Assembly (NCBI RefSeq): GCF_031127905.1
Contig: NZ_JARXIC010000007.1
Location: 115,780 to 179,779, forward strand
Source of the DNA: Thalassobacterium sedimentorum
GTDB lineage: Bacteria > Verrucomicrobiota > Verrucomicrobiia > Opitutales > Coraliomargaritaceae
Length of the DNA stretch: 64,000 nt
Reading direction: 5' to 3'
This document shows positions 9,555 through 21,284 of this stretch, piece by piece. The position numbers and the translations under genes were made by a program. The stretch's first letter is position 1. Each line of letters opens with the position of its first letter. The notes below the pieces were generated by a model. That model had not been told where the DNA came from, searched no databases, and saw nothing but the letters and a program-made list of their open reading frames with translations.

Positions 9555-10223
9555 TTAAAAGCCTTGCTGCGGATTTCCGCCCAGTGGAGCCGCAGGCGCA
9601 CTGCGGCTGTCTTTTAAATCTGCAGCATAGTGCTTATGCATTTGCCAGCCAGCCCGGAATGGTGCGCCGTGCATCTTCACCCATTCGGTAATGGCATCCA
9701 AGGTAGCCGCATCGTTATGCCGAGACCATTCCGGATGCAACCAGATAGGTTTTAGGGTATCACCAAGCAAAGCAGTATATTCGGTAATAGCCTCTGGCGT
9801 ATCGACAATAATTTTAAACTCGTGAGCACGCTCTAAATTCACTGACAACGGCAGCTTCCAACGTTTGGGGCTGAGAGTAATCCAGTCAAAGTCTCCCTTG
9901 ATTACGAAGGCACCACTCGTTTCTAAATGAACTTTCTGTCCTAGCTCATGTAAGGCATCCACTAGAGGCGCTAAATTGTGAATAGCAGGCTCGCCACCGG
10001 TAATGACTACAAATTCTGCGTTTGTCTTGGCAACCTCGGCAACTAAGCAATCGACGTCCAAGCGCTGAATTTGTTTAGGGACATAGTCTGGATGCCATGT
10101 CCCAGCTGAATCGCACCAAGGACAGTGCACAGGGCAGCCAAAGGTGCGGATGAAATATGCCGCCCGTCCAGCATATATACCTTCCCCCTGAAAGGTGTAA
10201 AACTGTTCGTGAATCGGGAGCAT
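9555..10223 (-). CDS. queE: 7-carboxy-7-deazaguanine synthase
   Basis: Radical SAM enzyme that contracts 6-carboxytetrahydropterin to 7-carboxy-7-deazaguanine in queuosine/preQ0 synthesis. The 222-aa protein begins with the QueE signature [20 protein letters not shown] (substrate loop) and carries a CX3CX2C iron-sulfur motif ([15 protein letters not shown]). Further conserved parts are [20 protein letters not shown] (SAM-binding GGE), HLETSGAF and a C-terminal tryptophan-rich strand (PIWLHPEW). It follows dnaE by 3 nt on the same strand, so the two are probably co-transcribed. No other queuosine genes lie in the window. The final 15 residues ([15 protein letters not shown]) look like an unstructured extension. 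Confidence 0.93.
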   Translation of the reverse strand: MLPIHEQFYTFQGEGIYAGRAAYFIRTFGCPVHCPWCDSAGTWHPDYVPKQIQRLDVDCLVAEVAKTNAEFVVITGGEPAIHNLAPLVDALHELGQKVHLETSGAFVIKGDFDWITLSPKRWKLPLSVNLERAHEFKIIVDTPEAITEYTALLGDTLKPIWLHPEWSRHNDAATLDAITEWVKMHGAPFRAGWQMHKHYAADLKDSRSAPAAPLGGNPQQGF

Positions 10224-10226
10224 ATA

Positions 10227-13200
10227 TTAAAATTTTTTACCGCGCTTCTCCCATGGCTTACGATCATCGATAGGTTTCAAATCGATCGCTTCAATACGCA
10301 CCCCAGCAAGGGCAGGATGGCGACGCAGGGATTTAAAATTGGTACCAGAAATCGTAAAAGTGAGCGACTGTGCAGTCTGCGCTTCCAAGATCTGATCCTC
10401 GATCAGAAAACTAATATTCACCCGAGTTTCTCCATACTGCTCATCGATAGTATCGCGCAGTAAAGTAATGAACTCAATGGCTTTACTATTCGGGTAGAGG
10501 ATAAAATTGATGCGCTGTATGAGTTTTGGAATCGAAGTTTCGAGATCGAAAATATTGTGCGCAGCAAGACTCATCTCTCCATTTCGCCGCCCAATAATTC
10601 CCTGAATCAAGGCAAGCTTCCCATCCTCTAACCGATGCCCGTCTTTCGCGTAGGGATCAGGAAACATAATCATCTCAAAACTATGACTGCGTGTGGCCAA
10701 GTTAAAAACTGCCATCTGCTTACTGTCTTTGCGGGTATATTTAATCTGTAAATTACTCACAATGCCACAGAGTCGGAAGGTGCTACGATCGTCGAAATTG
10801 AACAAATCGTCAGGATGACGAAAGCTATCGATAGCGTCATCGAGCGCCGCATAGGCATCCATCGGATGACCGGAAATATAGAACCCCAGCAACTCTTTTT
10901 CATAGCGCAGCTTTTCCGTCATCCCCATCTCCTCAACGGTGCGCCGATTACTACCCGGCTTATCTTCATCTGCCATACCGGAATCATCACCAAGCATATC
11001 AAAGAGACTACTCTGGCCCGCTTCTCGATCCTTGCGGGCACTCTCGGCCTCAGCTAACTCAGAATCAAGACCGTCCAATAGGCTGGCACGATCTTCCCCC
11101 AGCGAATCAAAACCACCGGTTTTAATCAGCGCTTCGATCACTCGGCGATTTACAGCTTTATCAGCATTGCGCACAATAAAATCTGAAAAATCTTTATAGG
11201 TACCATTGGCATCGCGCTCAGCGATGATCACTTTGGCTGCCCCTTCGCCCACTCCCTTAATTGAAGCCATACCAAAGCGAATGCAGCCTTCACCATTCTC
11301 AATTACGGGTGTAAAATCCGCACCGGATTCATTAACGTCCGGGCTGAGTACTGGCACATTCATCGCGCTACATTCCGCGAGAAAATTGGAGAGTTTATCA
11401 GCGTTCCCTTGCTCGGAGGTGAGCACTGCGGCCATAAACTCCACTGGATAATTGGCCTTAAGATACGCGGTGCGATAACTAAGCATCGCATACGCAGCGG
11501 AGTGTGACTTATTAAAACCGTACTGTGCAAACTTCTCTAGCAGGGCGAAAATCGATTCGGCAGTACGGCGATCAATATTGTTGGTCTCTTTGGCCCCCTT
11601 GATAAAGACGCCCTTTTGCTCGTCCATCACCGACTTGATCTTCTTACCCATCGCACGACGCAAAATGTCCGCGCCCCCAAGCGTATAGCCCGCAATGATT
11701 TGCGCCGATTGCATCACCTGTTCCTGATAGACTAGGACTCCATATGTTTCCTCCACCAATTCCTTTAGCAAAGGATGCGGGATCTGAACAGTGGAAGGAT
11801 CCTTTTTACCTTCGATGAACTGCGGAATAAACTGCATCGGCCCCGGACGATACAACGCGATCAAAGCGATAATCTCTTCAAACGAGCTCAGTCCAATCTG
11901 ACGACAAAGTTGCTGCATTCCTCCGGATTCCAACTGAAAGACTGCCGTGGTGCGCCCGGAATTGAGTAAGTCAAAGGTCTCCTTGTCATCCAGTGCCACT
12001 TTTTCGACGTTAAAATCGGGCATATCGCGCGTCATCCGCACATTTTTTTCTGAATCAGAAATCACAGTTAAGGTCTTGAGCCCCAAGAAGTCCATCTTGA
12101 GTAAGCCCAAGTCCTCCGAAGGACCTTTGGGATATTGAGTGGTTAAATCGCCTTCTTGAAGTGTGACCGGAATTAGGTTGGTAATATCTTGGTCGGCGAT
12201 AATGACACCACAGGCATGCTTACCCGTATTGCGAATCATACCTTCGATCACGCGCCCCTGATCTAGAATCGAACGAGCGATCGGATTGCGATTCACTTCA
12301 GCAGCCAGTTCGGGCGATTTCTTAACTGAATCATCCAGAGTAATATTCAACTCATCGGGGATCATTTTGGCCAACTTATTGGCTTCCGCAAATTCCAGAT
12401 CATTCACACGTGCCAAGTCGCGAATAATCATCTTCGCTCCAAAGGTACCGAAGGTGATAATATTAGCCACTCGGTCCTTTCCGTATTTATCACGGACATA
12501 GTTCACCACTTCGTCACGGCGACGCATGCAGAAGTCGACGTCGAAGTCGGGCGGAGAGACACGTTCCAAGTTCAACATCCGCTCGAAGAGAAGACCAAAA
12601 CTCAGCGGATCGATATCCGTAATCTTGAGAACGTAGGCCACGATACAACCCGCGCCCGAACCACGACCGGGGCCGACGGGAATCCCTTGTTCCCGTGCCC
12701 ACGCAATAAAGTCCCAAACAATCAGGAAGTAATCGACAAATCCAGTGCCAGTAATAATCGCAAGCTCATATTCAAGCTGTTCACAATAGCGCTTGTCCTT
12801 AGCGGTGGCATTCTCCCAGTCCTCACGACAGGCATCATAATCAGTACCATAGCGCTCCTTAAGCCCGATTTTACAAAGCTCAAAAAGATATAGTCCGTTA
12901 CTCTTGTGCTTAATGCGCTCAGCCTCAGTCAGCTCGATCGGCTCCTTGTCGTCGCGTACCAGAATCTCGTTTTTCTTGGCGACGTAAATATCGAGCACTC
13001 GGTCAAAGTTGACGTGATCGTTGCCACTTTCGATTTCCGCGGGACGTTCATAGACGGGATAATGATCCTCTCCAAAAGGCAGCTTGACCTCACACATCTC
13101 CGCAACCGCAGATGTATTGGTAATGGACTCGGGTACCTCCTTAAAGGCGAGCTCCATTTCCTCGCGCGATTTCAAATAAAACTGCTGTGCATCGTAGCGC

Positions 13201-13949
13201 ATACGCTTCTCGTCGCGTATTTTAGCTCCGGTCTGAATACACAGCAGGGAGTCATGAGGCTCCCAATCAGTTTTCTTAACGTAGTGAACGTCATTGGTGG
13301 CAACGACCTTAAGATCAAACTCGGTAGCGATCTTCAGCAGATCGGGTATGATGCGCCGCTGCTCTTCGATACCGTGATCCATAATCTCGATAATAAAGTA
13401 ATCCTTACCAAATATATCGATAAACTTAGCCGCGGCGGCACGGGCCCGCTCAAACTCCCCCTTAAGTAAATGCTGTGGAATCACAGCCGCGAGGCACCCC
13501 GAGAAGCCGATCAAGCCTTCACTGTGCGCAGCCAGCGTCTTCAAGTCGGTCCGGGGATTGCGATAAAAGCCCTGCGTATGGGCTTTTGAAACAATTTTGC
13601 ACAAATTCTGGTAACCCGTAAAATTTCGTGCAAGCAGCCCCATGTGTCTGGATTTTTGCTTAGCACGCTCCTCGTTGATCGTGGCGAGTTCATCCTCAAA
13701 CACCAGATAGATCTCACAGCCCAATAATGGTTTGACCCCATGTTTTTCCGCCTGCTTAAAGAAACTGGTCAGCCCATAAAGTACACCATGATCCGTAATC
13801 GAGAGGGCCTTCATCCCCAACTCGGCAGCTCGTTCACATAAGCGATCTGTCCGGCTACAGCCATCCAGCAGACTATGATCTGTGTGGACGTGTAGATGGA
13901 CAAATTCTTTATCTTTTTCTGGCATGGAAGGGGGAGATTGCGCTGACAC
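10227..13949 (-). CDS. dnaE: DNA polymerase III alpha subunit
   Basis: Catalytic subunit of the replicative polymerase, 1,240 aa. An N-terminal PHP domain begins [15 protein letters not shown] and [10 protein letters not shown]. The polymerase core shows GPGRGSGAG (about residue 426) and the catalytic acidic cluster PDFDVDF (about 466-472). The helical fingers include [27 protein letters not shown] and the [19 protein letters not shown] segment. A C-terminal OB-fold ([18 protein letters not shown], about 1055) is followed by a tau-binding-like tail ending [11 protein letters not shown]. The listed start is a GTG at 13949 with GAGGAA directly before it; an ATG at 13925 (MPEKDKEF) is an equally plausible start because the PHP domain only begins after it. 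Slightly longer than typical DnaE (about 1,160). Confidence 0.97.
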   Translation of the reverse strand: MSAQSPPSMPEKDKEFVHLHVHTDHSLLDGCSRTDRLCERAAELGMKALSITDHGVLYGLTSFFKQAEKHGVKPLLGCEIYLVFEDELATINEERAKQKSRHMGLLARNFTGYQNLCKIVSKAHTQGFYRNPRTDLKTLAAHSEGLIGFSGCLAAVIPQHLLKGEFERARAAAAKFIDIFGKDYFIIEIMDHGIEEQRRIIPDLLKIATEFDLKVVATNDVHYVKKTDWEPHDSLLCIQTGAKIRDEKRMRYDAQQFYLKSREEMELAFKEVPESITNTSAVAEMCEVKLPFGEDHYPVYERPAEIESGNDHVNFDRVLDIYVAKKNEILVRDDKEPIELTEAERIKHKSNGLYLFELCKIGLKERYGTDYDACREDWENATAKDKRYCEQLEYELAIITGTGFVDYFLIVWDFIAWAREQGIPVGPGRGSGAGCIVAYVLKITDIDPLSFGLLFERMLNLERVSPPDFDVDFCMRRRDEVVNYVRDKYGKDRVANIITFGTFGAKMIIRDLARVNDLEFAEANKLAKMIPDELNITLDDSVKKSPELAAEVNRNPIARSILDQGRVIEGMIRNTGKHACGVIIADQDITNLIPVTLQEGDLTTQYPKGPSEDLGLLKMDFLGLKTLTVISDSEKNVRMTRDMPDFNVEKVALDDKETFDLLNSGRTTAVFQLESGGMQQLCRQIGLSSFEEIIALIALYRPGPMQFIPQFIEGKKDPSTVQIPHPLLKELVEETYGVLVYQEQVMQSAQIIAGYTLGGADILRRAMGKKIKSVMDEQKGVFIKGAKETNNIDRRTAESIFALLEKFAQYGFNKSHSAAYAMLSYRTAYLKANYPVEFMAAVLTSEQGNADKLSNFLAECSAMNVPVLSPDVNESGADFTPVIENGEGCIRFGMASIKGVGEGAAKVIIAERDANGTYKDFSDFIVRNADKAVNRRVIEALIKTGGFDSLGEDRASLLDGLDSELAEAESARKDREAGQSSLFDMLGDDSGMADEDKPGSNRRTVEEMGMTEKLRYEKELLGFYISGHPMDAYAALDDAIDSFRHPDDLFNFDDRSTFRLCGIVSNLQIKYTRKDSKQMAVFNLATRSHSFEMIMFPDPYAKDGHRLEDGKLALIQGIIGRRNGEMSLAAHNIFDLETSIPKLIQRINFILYPNSKAIEFITLLRDTIDEQYGETRVNISFLIEDQILEAQTAQSLTFTISGTNFKSLRRHPALAGVRIEAIDLKPIDDRKPWEKRGKKF

Positions 13950-14071
13950 TTCCTCAAGGCAAGCAGAAGCTATTCACAGCTGATTGATTCGTGAATAGAC
14001 TAAAGATGGATCGGCCATACGATCAAAGGACATTGCCATTATGCAGCAAGCGATCATCTTTTCACTATATT

Positions 14072-14728
14072 ATGTCTGACACCCATCAAAGTCCTGCCGA
14101 ATTAAAGTGGCATGAGCGCTTGCTGTTGGCGGTGCTCGCCTTGCTGATGCGACTCTGGGGACGCACTTTGCGCTTTCACTGGGGCGCGGATGTGCAGGCC
14201 TTTATCGATGCCGACCCAGAGCCGTCGGTTGTCATTTTTTGGCATAATCGGCTGTTTGCCGCACCGCTTTTTTATGTGCGCTACTTCCGGCAGCGGCGCT
14301 TGGCAACCTTGATTAGCGCCAGCAAAGATGGCGCGTGGCCCGCCGTATTTGTTAAACAACTAGGCATGCACCCCGTCCGCGGCTCTCGCTATAAGCGTGG
14401 CCCTCAGGCAGTACGTGACCTCATCGCGGCCCAACGAAACGGTCACGATGTGGCATTGACGCCCGACGGCTCGCGCGGTCCGCTCTATGATATGAAATCG
14501 GGCGCGGTGACAATTGCGCTGAAAACCGGGGCACCGATTGTCCTGCTGTCTTTTAACTACTCGGGGGCCTGGCGCTTGAAGAGCTGGGACCGTTTTTATG
14601 TGCCCTATCCCTTCAGCCGAATTGAAGTACGAATGGACGATGTAGGCCCTTGTTCGAGTTTGAGCGAAGATCCCAAGGAAGCTTCTGCACTGTTGAAACC
14701 ACGAATGGACGCGATTACGCGCGATTAG
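14072..14728 (+). CDS. DUF374 (LPLAT-type) acyltransferase
   Basis: 218-aa lysophospholipid-acyltransferase-like protein of the DUF374 group, which sits at the inner membrane and is usually linked to lipid A or phospholipid acylation. Start chosen at MSDTHQSP (14072); the frame runs 81 nt further upstream without family similarity. The N-terminal hydrophobic helix [14 protein letters not shown] is followed by [13 protein letters not shown] (the HX4D-like block, degenerate as usual in DUF374), [53 protein letters not shown] and a C-terminal strand with the aromatic [18 protein letters not shown]. Divergent from dnaE; 52 nt upstream of purT. Confidence 0.85.
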   Translation: MSDTHQSPAELKWHERLLLAVLALLMRLWGRTLRFHWGADVQAFIDADPEPSVVIFWHNRLFAAPLFYVRYFRQRRLATLISASKDGAWPAVFVKQLGMHPVRGSRYKRGPQAVRDLIAAQRNGHDVALTPDGSRGPLYDMKSGAVTIALKTGAPIVLLSFNYSGAWRLKSWDRFYVPYPFSRIEVRMDDVGPCSSLSEDPKEASALLKPRMDAITRD

Positions 14729-14780
14729 ATTCGAAGTCGCATGCTTGACGCGCAATCGTCTTCCCCGTCATATCCCAATC

Positions 14781-15968
14781 ATGAATGTCACGATTGGAAC
14801 GCCATTTAAATCTTCAGCGGTCAAAGTGCTCCTTTGCGGTTCGGGAGAACTGGGGAAGGAGCTCGTCATCGAGCTTCAGCGTTACGGCGTCGAAGTGATC
14901 GCGGCGGATGCCTATGCGGATGCGCCTGCAATGCAGGTGGCAGATCGGGCGCATGTCGTTTCCATGTTGGATGGCGCAGCCCTGCGGCGGATTATCGAAG
15001 CGGAAAAGCCTGATTATGTGGTGCCGGAAGTCGAAGCGATCGCCACCGACACATTGGCTGAACTGGAGCGTGAAGGTGTCGCCACCATCATCCCCACCGC
15101 GCGGGCCACTCAGCTGACTATGAATCGCGAAGGCATTCGCCGCTTGGCAGCGGAAGAACTGGGCCTCAAGACATCGCCTTATCGGTTCGCGGCCACCGAA
15201 GAAGAATTTAATGCTGCGATTGCAGCCATCGGCCTGCCCTGTGTGGTCAAGCCGATCATGAGCTCCTCCGGCAAGGGCCAAAGCACGGTGAAGACTGCCG
15301 AGCAAATCAAAGCGGCATGGGACTACGCGCAAGCAGGTGGGCGTGCTGGCAGGGGGAAGGTCATCGTCGAAGGCTTTGTTGATTTCGACTACGAGATTAC
15401 CCAACTCACCGTGCGTCATGTCGGCGGCACCTCCTTTTGTGATCCGATCGGGCATACGCAGGAAGACGGCGACTATCGCGAGTCTTGGCAGCCGCAGCCG
15501 ATGTCACCCGTCGCGCTCAAGGAGGCGCAGGCTTACGCACTGGCAATTACGGATGCGCTTGGTGGACGCGGCATCTTCGGCGTGGAGCTCTTTATCAAGG
15601 GGGATGAGGTCATTTTCAGTGAAGTATCACCGCGCCCCCACGATACCGGCATGGTGACTATGATCTCCCAGGACCTCTCCCAGTTTGCGCTGCACGCCCG
15701 AGCGATTCTAGGGCTGCCGATCCCCAACATCGTGCAGCATGGCCCCTCCGCCTCGGCTGTGATTTTAGTCGCCGGTGAGTCGGATAATGTTTCTTTTAGT
15801 CATTTAGGCGAGTCGCTGAGTCAGCCGGATACCCAGCTGCGCCTGTTTGGTAAGCCCGCCGTGCAAGGCAAGCGGCGCATGGGGGTGGCCATCGCGCGCG
15901 GGACCAGCATCGACGAAGCCCGTGCCAAGGCCCGCCAAGTCAGCTGCACAGTCGATGTGCAGCTTTGA
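14781..15968 (+). CDS. purT: Formate-dependent phosphoribosylglycinamide formyltransferase
   Basis: Third step of purine synthesis using formate and ATP instead of formyl-tetrahydrofolate. The 395-aa ATP-grasp enzyme starts at [20 protein letters not shown]; an in-frame ATG 36 nt upstream adds residues not seen in the family. Visible parts are the N-terminal [20 protein letters not shown] (glycine-rich loop) and [19 protein letters not shown] (GAR site), then the ATP-grasp portion ([20 protein letters not shown]). [20 protein letters not shown] holds the metal ligands, and [18 protein letters not shown] ends the protein. Length matches the family. No typical folate-dependent PurN is in view. 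Confidence 0.95.
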   Translation: MNVTIGTPFKSSAVKVLLCGSGELGKELVIELQRYGVEVIAADAYADAPAMQVADRAHVVSMLDGAALRRIIEAEKPDYVVPEVEAIATDTLAELEREGVATIIPTARATQLTMNREGIRRLAAEELGLKTSPYRFAATEEEFNAAIAAIGLPCVVKPIMSSSGKGQSTVKTAEQIKAAWDYAQAGGRAGRGKVIVEGFVDFDYEITQLTVRHVGGTSFCDPIGHTQEDGDYRESWQPQPMSPVALKEAQAYALAITDALGGRGIFGVELFIKGDEVIFSEVSPRPHDTGMVTMISQDLSQFALHARAILGLPIPNIVQHGPSASAVILVAGESDNVSFSHLGESLSQPDTQLRLFGKPAVQGKRRMGVAIARGTSIDEARAKARQVSCTVDVQL

Positions 15969-16052
15969 TTTTCCGCCCAAAATGGCGTATTTAGTATGTA
16001 ACTTGCTTTAATATCGCCTAGGCTTCTAATTCATTCACCTATTCAGATCAGT

Positions 16053-17591
16053 ATGAGTCACGCACCTATCACGCCTAAAGTTCTTGTTATCGATGATGAT
16101 AACGATCTCCGCTATTCATTAAAACGCGTCCTTTCCGGGCGTCAGTACGAGGTGCTCGAAGCGGCCAGCGGCGAAGAAGGCTTGAGCATGGCGGAGCAGC
16201 ACAATCCACACGTCATCTTGCTGGATAATCGTATGGGAGGCATGAGTGGAATGGAGGCCTTACAGCATCTGCGCGGGATCAATCCAAATGCGATGATCAT
16301 TTTGATGACGGCCTATGGCACCACTCAGACCACGATTGAGGCCATGAAGTTCGGAGCTTTCGATTACATCATGAAGCCCTTCGATCTGAAAAAGATCCTC
16401 ACCTTGACCGAGTCGGCCATCGCGGCGTCGAAGGATTTGGATAAGGCGGGCAAAGAAGAGGCCGCTCCGGCCGTTTCAAATGAAGATATCGAGGGCGGCA
16501 TTATCGGAAGCTCTTCCGCGATGCAGGAAGTTTTTAAAATGATCGGTCAAGTCGCCGCCAGCGATGTCACTGTGATGGTGACTGGTGAGAGTGGCACCGG
16601 TAAGGAGCTGATCGCCCGTGCTATTTATCAAAATAGTCTGCGTGCCCAGAAGCCCTATATCGCAGTCAATTGCGCAGCGATTCCGGAGAATTTGATCGAG
16701 AGCGAGCTCTTCGGCCATGAAAAAGGCTCTTTCACTGGTGCGACCAATCAACGTATCGGTAAGTTCGAACTCTGTGATGGAGGCACGATTTTCCTCGATG
16801 AGATTGGCGACATGGCGTTGACCACTCAGACCAAAATCCTGCGCGCCCTACAAGAAGGCGAGATTCAACGCGTCGGCAGCAGCGAGACCATCAAGGTCAA
16901 CGTCCGCATGCTGGCGGCCACGAATAAGCCGCTGGAAGAAATGGTCAAAGACAAGACCTTCCGCGAAGACCTTTATTACCGTCTCAATGTCGTTCGCATT
17001 CAATTGCCGCCGCTGCGTGAGCGCAAAGAGGATGTGCCGAAACTGATCGACTTTGTGTTGAAGCGCCTCGCCCGCGACAGCAAGGCCGACACCAAGTCCA
17101 TTTCGCCCGAAGCACTGGCCCTGCTCAATCAATATCGCTGGCCAGGCAACGTGCGCGAACTCGAGAATCTCATTTACCGCAGCGCAGTGCTGGCGCAGGG
17201 CGACATGATTCTGATCAAAGATCTGCCACAAGAAGTCGTGAAGGCGATCACTGGCTTGCCTGAAACACCTCCGGCTCCAGCAAAAACTCCCGAAGTCGTC
17301 GCACAAACCGAAGCGAAAGCCCCCCCAGCCATCGAGACGCCCACTGTCGCTGCCGTCGTAACAGAAGCCCCGGAGCCCACCCTTATAGGTCAACCGACTA
17401 TCGATCCCTACGATGCAGTATATCAGGCACTCAGAGAAACACACGATACTAATATACTGGAGCACGCTGAACGCGCACTTATCAGTCGTGCACTAGCTGA
17501 AGTCGGAGGGAAGCAAGTCAAGGCTGCCGAAATCCTCGGCATGACACGCGCGACCTTACGCAAACGCATAGATCAATACGATTTAAGCTAA
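16053..17591 (+). CDS. NtrC-family sigma-54-dependent response regulator
   Basis: 512-aa enhancer-binding activator. The receiver domain has acidic residues DDD (14-16), phospho-acceptor Asp58 ([12 protein letters not shown]) and [10 protein letters not shown]. The AAA+ domain has Walker A GESGTGKE (178-185), the sigma-54 contact loop GSFTGA (225-230), Walker B ([11 protein letters not shown]) and [20 protein letters not shown] Pro/Ala-rich linker (about 415-450) leads to a Fis-type helix-turn-helix ([18 protein letters not shown]). It opens with a strong receiver signature, so the start is secure. No histidine kinase gene is adjacent, so the partner must be elsewhere. I found no clear -24/-12 promoter in the flanking gaps. 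Confidence 0.95.
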   Translation: MSHAPITPKVLVIDDDNDLRYSLKRVLSGRQYEVLEAASGEEGLSMAEQHNPHVILLDNRMGGMSGMEALQHLRGINPNAMIILMTAYGTTQTTIEAMKFGAFDYIMKPFDLKKILTLTESAIAASKDLDKAGKEEAAPAVSNEDIEGGIIGSSSAMQEVFKMIGQVAASDVTVMVTGESGTGKELIARAIYQNSLRAQKPYIAVNCAAIPENLIESELFGHEKGSFTGATNQRIGKFELCDGGTIFLDEIGDMALTTQTKILRALQEGEIQRVGSSETIKVNVRMLAATNKPLEEMVKDKTFREDLYYRLNVVRIQLPPLRERKEDVPKLIDFVLKRLARDSKADTKSISPEALALLNQYRWPGNVRELENLIYRSAVLAQGDMILIKDLPQEVVKAITGLPETPPAPAKTPEVVAQTEAKAPPAIETPTVAAVVTEAPEPTLIGQPTIDPYDAVYQALRETHDTNILEHAERALISRALAEVGGKQVKAAEILGMTRATLRKRIDQYDLS

Positions 17592-17805
17592 AGGACGACA
17601 AACATTAGTAGGACCTTCTAATCAAGCACGCCCACGGCTGTGGACGTACCTGGGTGGATTTAACAGAAGAATTCACCAATCCCAACGAATATTGAACTTT
17701 ATCAATCACACTCTGTCTGATCAAAACCGAGATAGTCAGTTGACCTTTTAACCGATGGTGCAAACCTTGCGCCCCTTAACCCTGAAATAATACTTACAAC
17801 AACTT

Positions 17806-19017
17806 ATGTATTCCAAATCGTATCGATTCGTTCTCGCGACGCTCTTGGCCGCGACCCCCATTTTTGCCCAAGATCAGTCTGAGCATACAAGCAACGACCA
17901 TGCTGGACACAATCACGCAGACCATGCCGGACATGATCACGCGGCTCATTCCGCAACAACGCCTGCTAACGAAGCGCCCGTTGTGCCAGTCGAAGTTTCT
18001 GAAGATGAATTAATTGAAATTGTAGGCTATCTCACTGCTCAAGGGGGCGGCGTCGCCTCCTTACAACTTGAAGCCGACGAAATCACAGTACTCGCTGCTG
18101 GTCTGGAAAAAGGCCTGACGGGTGAACTCGATCTCCGCGCATTTGAGCAAAGTGAAGTCGAGACTGCATTTGCAGAAGCGCAGGCACGTGCCGAAGCCAT
18201 TCAAGCTGCTGAAGCAGACAAAGAGCTCCCTAAAATCAGCCCTGCAGCGTTAGAGAAGATCGGTGCTGTGATCGTCATGCAATCCGGCTTACAGCAACTT
18301 GGATTTGCCGCTGAAGACGCAGACAAAATCAGCCGGGGCTTCATTAAAGGCGCCAGCGACACAACCCCAGATCCTACGCTCGAAGCTAAAATGCCTGCAT
18401 TCCAAGCATTTATTCAAACACGCGTGCAAGCCGCCCAAGCAAGCATGGAAGCCCAGCAAGCAGAAATGATGGCCGCTCAAGCAGCTGCTCAAGAAGCTGC
18501 CAAAGCTGAATTTAAAGAGATCGCAGACGAATGGAAGGAAAAGGAAAACTTCAACATTGTACTCGAAACCACTCAAGGTAATGTCGAGATCGAACTCTTC
18601 CCTAGCGTAGCACCACTGGCAGTAGCAAATTTCGTCGGCCACATCGAAGATGGCTACTACAACGACCTCATTTTCCACCGTGTCATTGATGGCTTCATGA
18701 TCCAAGGCGGCGACCCACTAGGTCAAGGTACCGGTGGCGAATCGATCTGGGGCAAAAATTTTCCAGATGAATTCAGCCCTGAAGTGCGCTTCGACAGCGA
18801 AGGTATGCTCGCCATGGCGAATTCCGGCCCCATGACCAACGGCAGCCAATTCTTCATCACCACCAGCAACCCTGAGTGGCTCAACGACAAACACACGATC
18901 TTTGGTAAAGTGGTGAAAGGTTACGACAACGTCGTAAAAATTGAGAAAGTCGAAACAGGCGACCAGGATAAGCCCGTCGTAGATCAAAAAATCGTCAAGG
19001 CCTACGTCGTCAACTAA
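17806..19017 (+). CDS. Exported peptidyl-prolyl isomerase: His-rich segment + FKBP-N-like helices + cyclophilin
   Basis: 403-aa periplasmic or secreted PPIase. A signal peptide (1-22, MYSKSYRFVLATLLAATPIF) is followed by a histidine-rich stretch (about 26-50) built from repeats of DHAGHNHADHAGHDHAAH, likely metal-binding. Residues about 60-235 are helical and acidic and resemble the FkpA/Mip-type dimerisation domain (EIVGYLTAQGGGVASLQLEA, KISRGFIKGASDTT), ending in a coiled-coil-like Ala/Glu/Gln run. The C-terminal cyclophilin domain (about 245-403) has FHRVIDGFMIQGGDPLGQGT and the active-site region MANSGPMTNGSQFFITT. FkpA-N is normally fused to an FKBP domain, so its pairing with a cyclophilin is unusual. 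A strong terminator follows. Confidence 0.88.
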   Translation: MYSKSYRFVLATLLAATPIFAQDQSEHTSNDHAGHNHADHAGHDHAAHSATTPANEAPVVPVEVSEDELIEIVGYLTAQGGGVASLQLEADEITVLAAGLEKGLTGELDLRAFEQSEVETAFAEAQARAEAIQAAEADKELPKISPAALEKIGAVIVMQSGLQQLGFAAEDADKISRGFIKGASDTTPDPTLEAKMPAFQAFIQTRVQAAQASMEAQQAEMMAAQAAAQEAAKAEFKEIADEWKEKENFNIVLETTQGNVEIELFPSVAPLAVANFVGHIEDGYYNDLIFHRVIDGFMIQGGDPLGQGTGGESIWGKNFPDEFSPEVRFDSEGMLAMANSGPMTNGSQFFITTSNPEWLNDKHTIFGKVVKGYDNVVKIEKVETGDQDKPVVDQKIVKAYVVN

Positions 19018-19042
19018 AGCACGTATAACCCAATTCTTTCAA

Positions 19043-19077
19043 AATCCCACAGCTTGAGTGCTGCGGGATTTTTTTTT
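19043..19077 (+). terminator. Rho-independent terminator of the cyclophilin gene
   Basis: Stem aatcccacagc / gctgcgggatt (one A-C mismatch), loop ttgagt, followed by eight or nine Ts. It starts 26 nt after the stop codon. Confidence 0.9.
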
Positions 19078-19135
19078 GAAGGGGAGGGCAGAAGATATAT
19101 TTCTCCCGCATCAACCGTGACCTAGAATTTTGCAC

Positions 19136-21244
19136 CTAGCTGCGCAGTTGTCGGCGCAGATCCAAGGTATGCTTGAATTCAGGAGCGAGCTTGGGCTTAA
19201 ACTGCTCTGGCATGCGCCCGAGCAGATCATCGGCGCTCTGCCAACGCTCCGCTCGGCGCTGTGCCGCCTCTTCTGCGTCTTGCGGACGGCCTTCATAAAT
19301 CGGCGCAAAGGGATTCCAATAATGATAACGCGCAGCCTGCATCGTTTCACCGGAACCTTTTGAGACCCATTCAAACTCCAGCGGCGACTGAATCGGCACA
19401 TGCGGATGTAAGGCAGGATAGGCACTCGCACATTTATAACGCACACCACAGATCATTTTGCCATCCACTAGCTCGAAGGGCACCTCGACACCGTTGACCA
19501 ATAACACAGCCTCCTCAGCTAAACCCGGCTCAGACAGCGTCACCTGCAAACGGTCGCTCGAATTGTCGACGACACGCACAGTATTGGCCCCCTGACTTTC
19601 TTCCGCCATCAGCGGAAAGGACTCGAAGGCTTGCCGCACATCCACGTGTCCACCCGGCACCTTTAATTGTCCCACACTGGGACAACGAAATGCCAACACT
19701 GGCTCCAACCACTCAGCCTCAAAGGCGAGGCCATGCGCGGCCAAATCATCGCAGATGGCCTGCACATCTTCCCATAAAAAGGCGGGCAAAAAATAACGAT
19801 CATGCAACAGCGGCCCAAAGCGATGGAGTGGCTCAGTAAAGGGCGCCTGGCACAGTCGCGCAATGATCGTGCGCACGAACAACCCGATTACCGACATGGT
19901 CTCGATCTGCGGAAAAGTCTCGAAGGCGCGTAATTCAATGATGCCCCATTTGCCATTGGGCGCGGACGGATTACAAAACTTATCAAAGCAAATCTCGGTG
20001 CGGTGCGTGTTGCCGGATGAGTCGGTTAGCAGGTTGCGGTAGAACTGATCCAACAGCTCCCCCTCCGGCGCACCCGCGAGCCCTTGCACTCCCTCGCAAG
20101 CTACTTCGAGTTCATACAATGAATGCATGGGGCCTTCATCCACACGCGGCGCCTGACTGCCGGGACCGACATATTGCCCCGTAAATAAATACGAAAGCGC
20201 TGGATGACGCTGCCAGTAACGCAAGATCGAAACAATACGATTAGGCTGAAGCAGAAAGGGATTGTGCTCTAAGCTCGGCCCACCAAAAGCCAGATGCGCC
20301 CCCCCTCCGGTACCATAAATCGCGCCATTGAGTTGCTGCTTGGTCAACTGCAAACCAACCGCGGAAGCGGCCCGTGCGGACTGACCGAGAAAGCGATCGT
20401 ATTCTGCCCAGGTAGCCGCCGGAGGCAAATTCACCTCCAGCACGCCGGGATCCGCGGCCAATCCAAACTTCAGCAACTCGTCGCCCGCCGCTTTGGGCGC
20501 ATAGCCACAAAACACAATATCGCTAAACTCACTCGCGCCGATGGTCACATTAAAAAATGCGATCAAGGCTTGGAAGCCCTCCCAATCGAGTGGCGGCACA
20601 AAAATCTCCAAAGCACCGTGACGTACCTCGATGGTGAGTGCAGTGCGCATCGTCCCCTCGGCCAGATCCCCCAGCGGTAAACGCAGTCCGACCGGACTGT
20701 CGCCCATAAACAATTGCAATGGATTTGAGTCCGAGAACGGCCACTCCGCGGAGCTCCACGCTCCCTCGACATAATCCAGCGGCAAGACCCAGCCGGTCGG
20801 CGTCGACTTTTCGGTCTCGTAAGCTGGCAGCACAAAATCGCTCAGGCCGAGCTGATCCGCCGTGGTCTGCATCAATCCTTCAGCAGCCAATGGGTCGTTC
20901 TGCCCCTCCACATCATCCAATAAAATCCGCTCTGTTTCCGCCCACAACGGCTCCCCCGACTTGCGGTGCAGAAGCATACAGTTCCAACGCGGCAGTGGCT
21001 CGCCGGGATACCACTTGCCAAAGACCTGCATCGTCAAGGCTCCGGGGTAGTTTTCGCGAATCAACTCCGCCGTCATGCGTCGCGCGTAGCCAAGCTTCTG
21101 CTCTCCCATGGCGGAATTATTCCACTCCGGGGCATCAGGATGGGCGGGAATAAAGGTGGGCTCGCCCCCCATCGTTAAGGCAATGCCTTGCGACTGGAGC
21201 GAGTCTTCAACTTGATGAGCGTGGGATTGGATGGCTGAGTTCAT
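19136..21244 (-). CDS. DUF2126 protein (usually the C-terminal half of a transglutaminase-DUF2126 fusion)
   Basis: 702-aa protein of the DUF2126 family. Start placed at MNSAIQSHAHQVEDSLQ (21244); upstream in-frame codons run into a REP-like repeat. The opening GIALTMGGEPTFIPAHPDAP is the classic DUF2126 entry. Other conserved-looking blocks are GARRMTAEL-like KLGYARRMTAEL, FGKWYPGEPLPRWNCMLL, WVLPLDYVEGAWSSAEWPFS, LPPAATWAEYDRF, YGTGGGAHLAFGGPS, TEICFDKFCNPSAPNGKWG and ELRAFETFPQIETMSV. Several of these resemble glutamine-synthetase/ATP-grasp-like nucleotide folds, but the activity is unproven. In most bacteria this domain is fused behind a transglutaminase; here the transglutaminase is the separate upstream gene at 21390-22280. 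Last gene of the block. Confidence 0.85.
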   Translation of the reverse strand: MNSAIQSHAHQVEDSLQSQGIALTMGGEPTFIPAHPDAPEWNNSAMGEQKLGYARRMTAELIRENYPGALTMQVFGKWYPGEPLPRWNCMLLHRKSGEPLWAETERILLDDVEGQNDPLAAEGLMQTTADQLGLSDFVLPAYETEKSTPTGWVLPLDYVEGAWSSAEWPFSDSNPLQLFMGDSPVGLRLPLGDLAEGTMRTALTIEVRHGALEIFVPPLDWEGFQALIAFFNVTIGASEFSDIVFCGYAPKAAGDELLKFGLAADPGVLEVNLPPAATWAEYDRFLGQSARAASAVGLQLTKQQLNGAIYGTGGGAHLAFGGPSLEHNPFLLQPNRIVSILRYWQRHPALSYLFTGQYVGPGSQAPRVDEGPMHSLYELEVACEGVQGLAGAPEGELLDQFYRNLLTDSSGNTHRTEICFDKFCNPSAPNGKWGIIELRAFETFPQIETMSVIGLFVRTIIARLCQAPFTEPLHRFGPLLHDRYFLPAFLWEDVQAICDDLAAHGLAFEAEWLEPVLAFRCPSVGQLKVPGGHVDVRQAFESFPLMAEESQGANTVRVVDNSSDRLQVTLSEPGLAEEAVLLVNGVEVPFELVDGKMICGVRYKCASAYPALHPHVPIQSPLEFEWVSKGSGETMQAARYHYWNPFAPIYEGRPQDAEEAAQRRAERWQSADDLLGRMPEQFKPKLAPEFKHTLDLRRQLRS

Positions 21245-21284
21245 AGTAAAATTACTGGTGATGACCGAAAGGAGGTTAAAAAAC

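Noticed and set aside
16000..16052. Sigma-54 promoter before the NtrC-type regulator (aacttgct region)
   Set aside because: The TTGC half is present but no TGGCA element lies at the required spacing.
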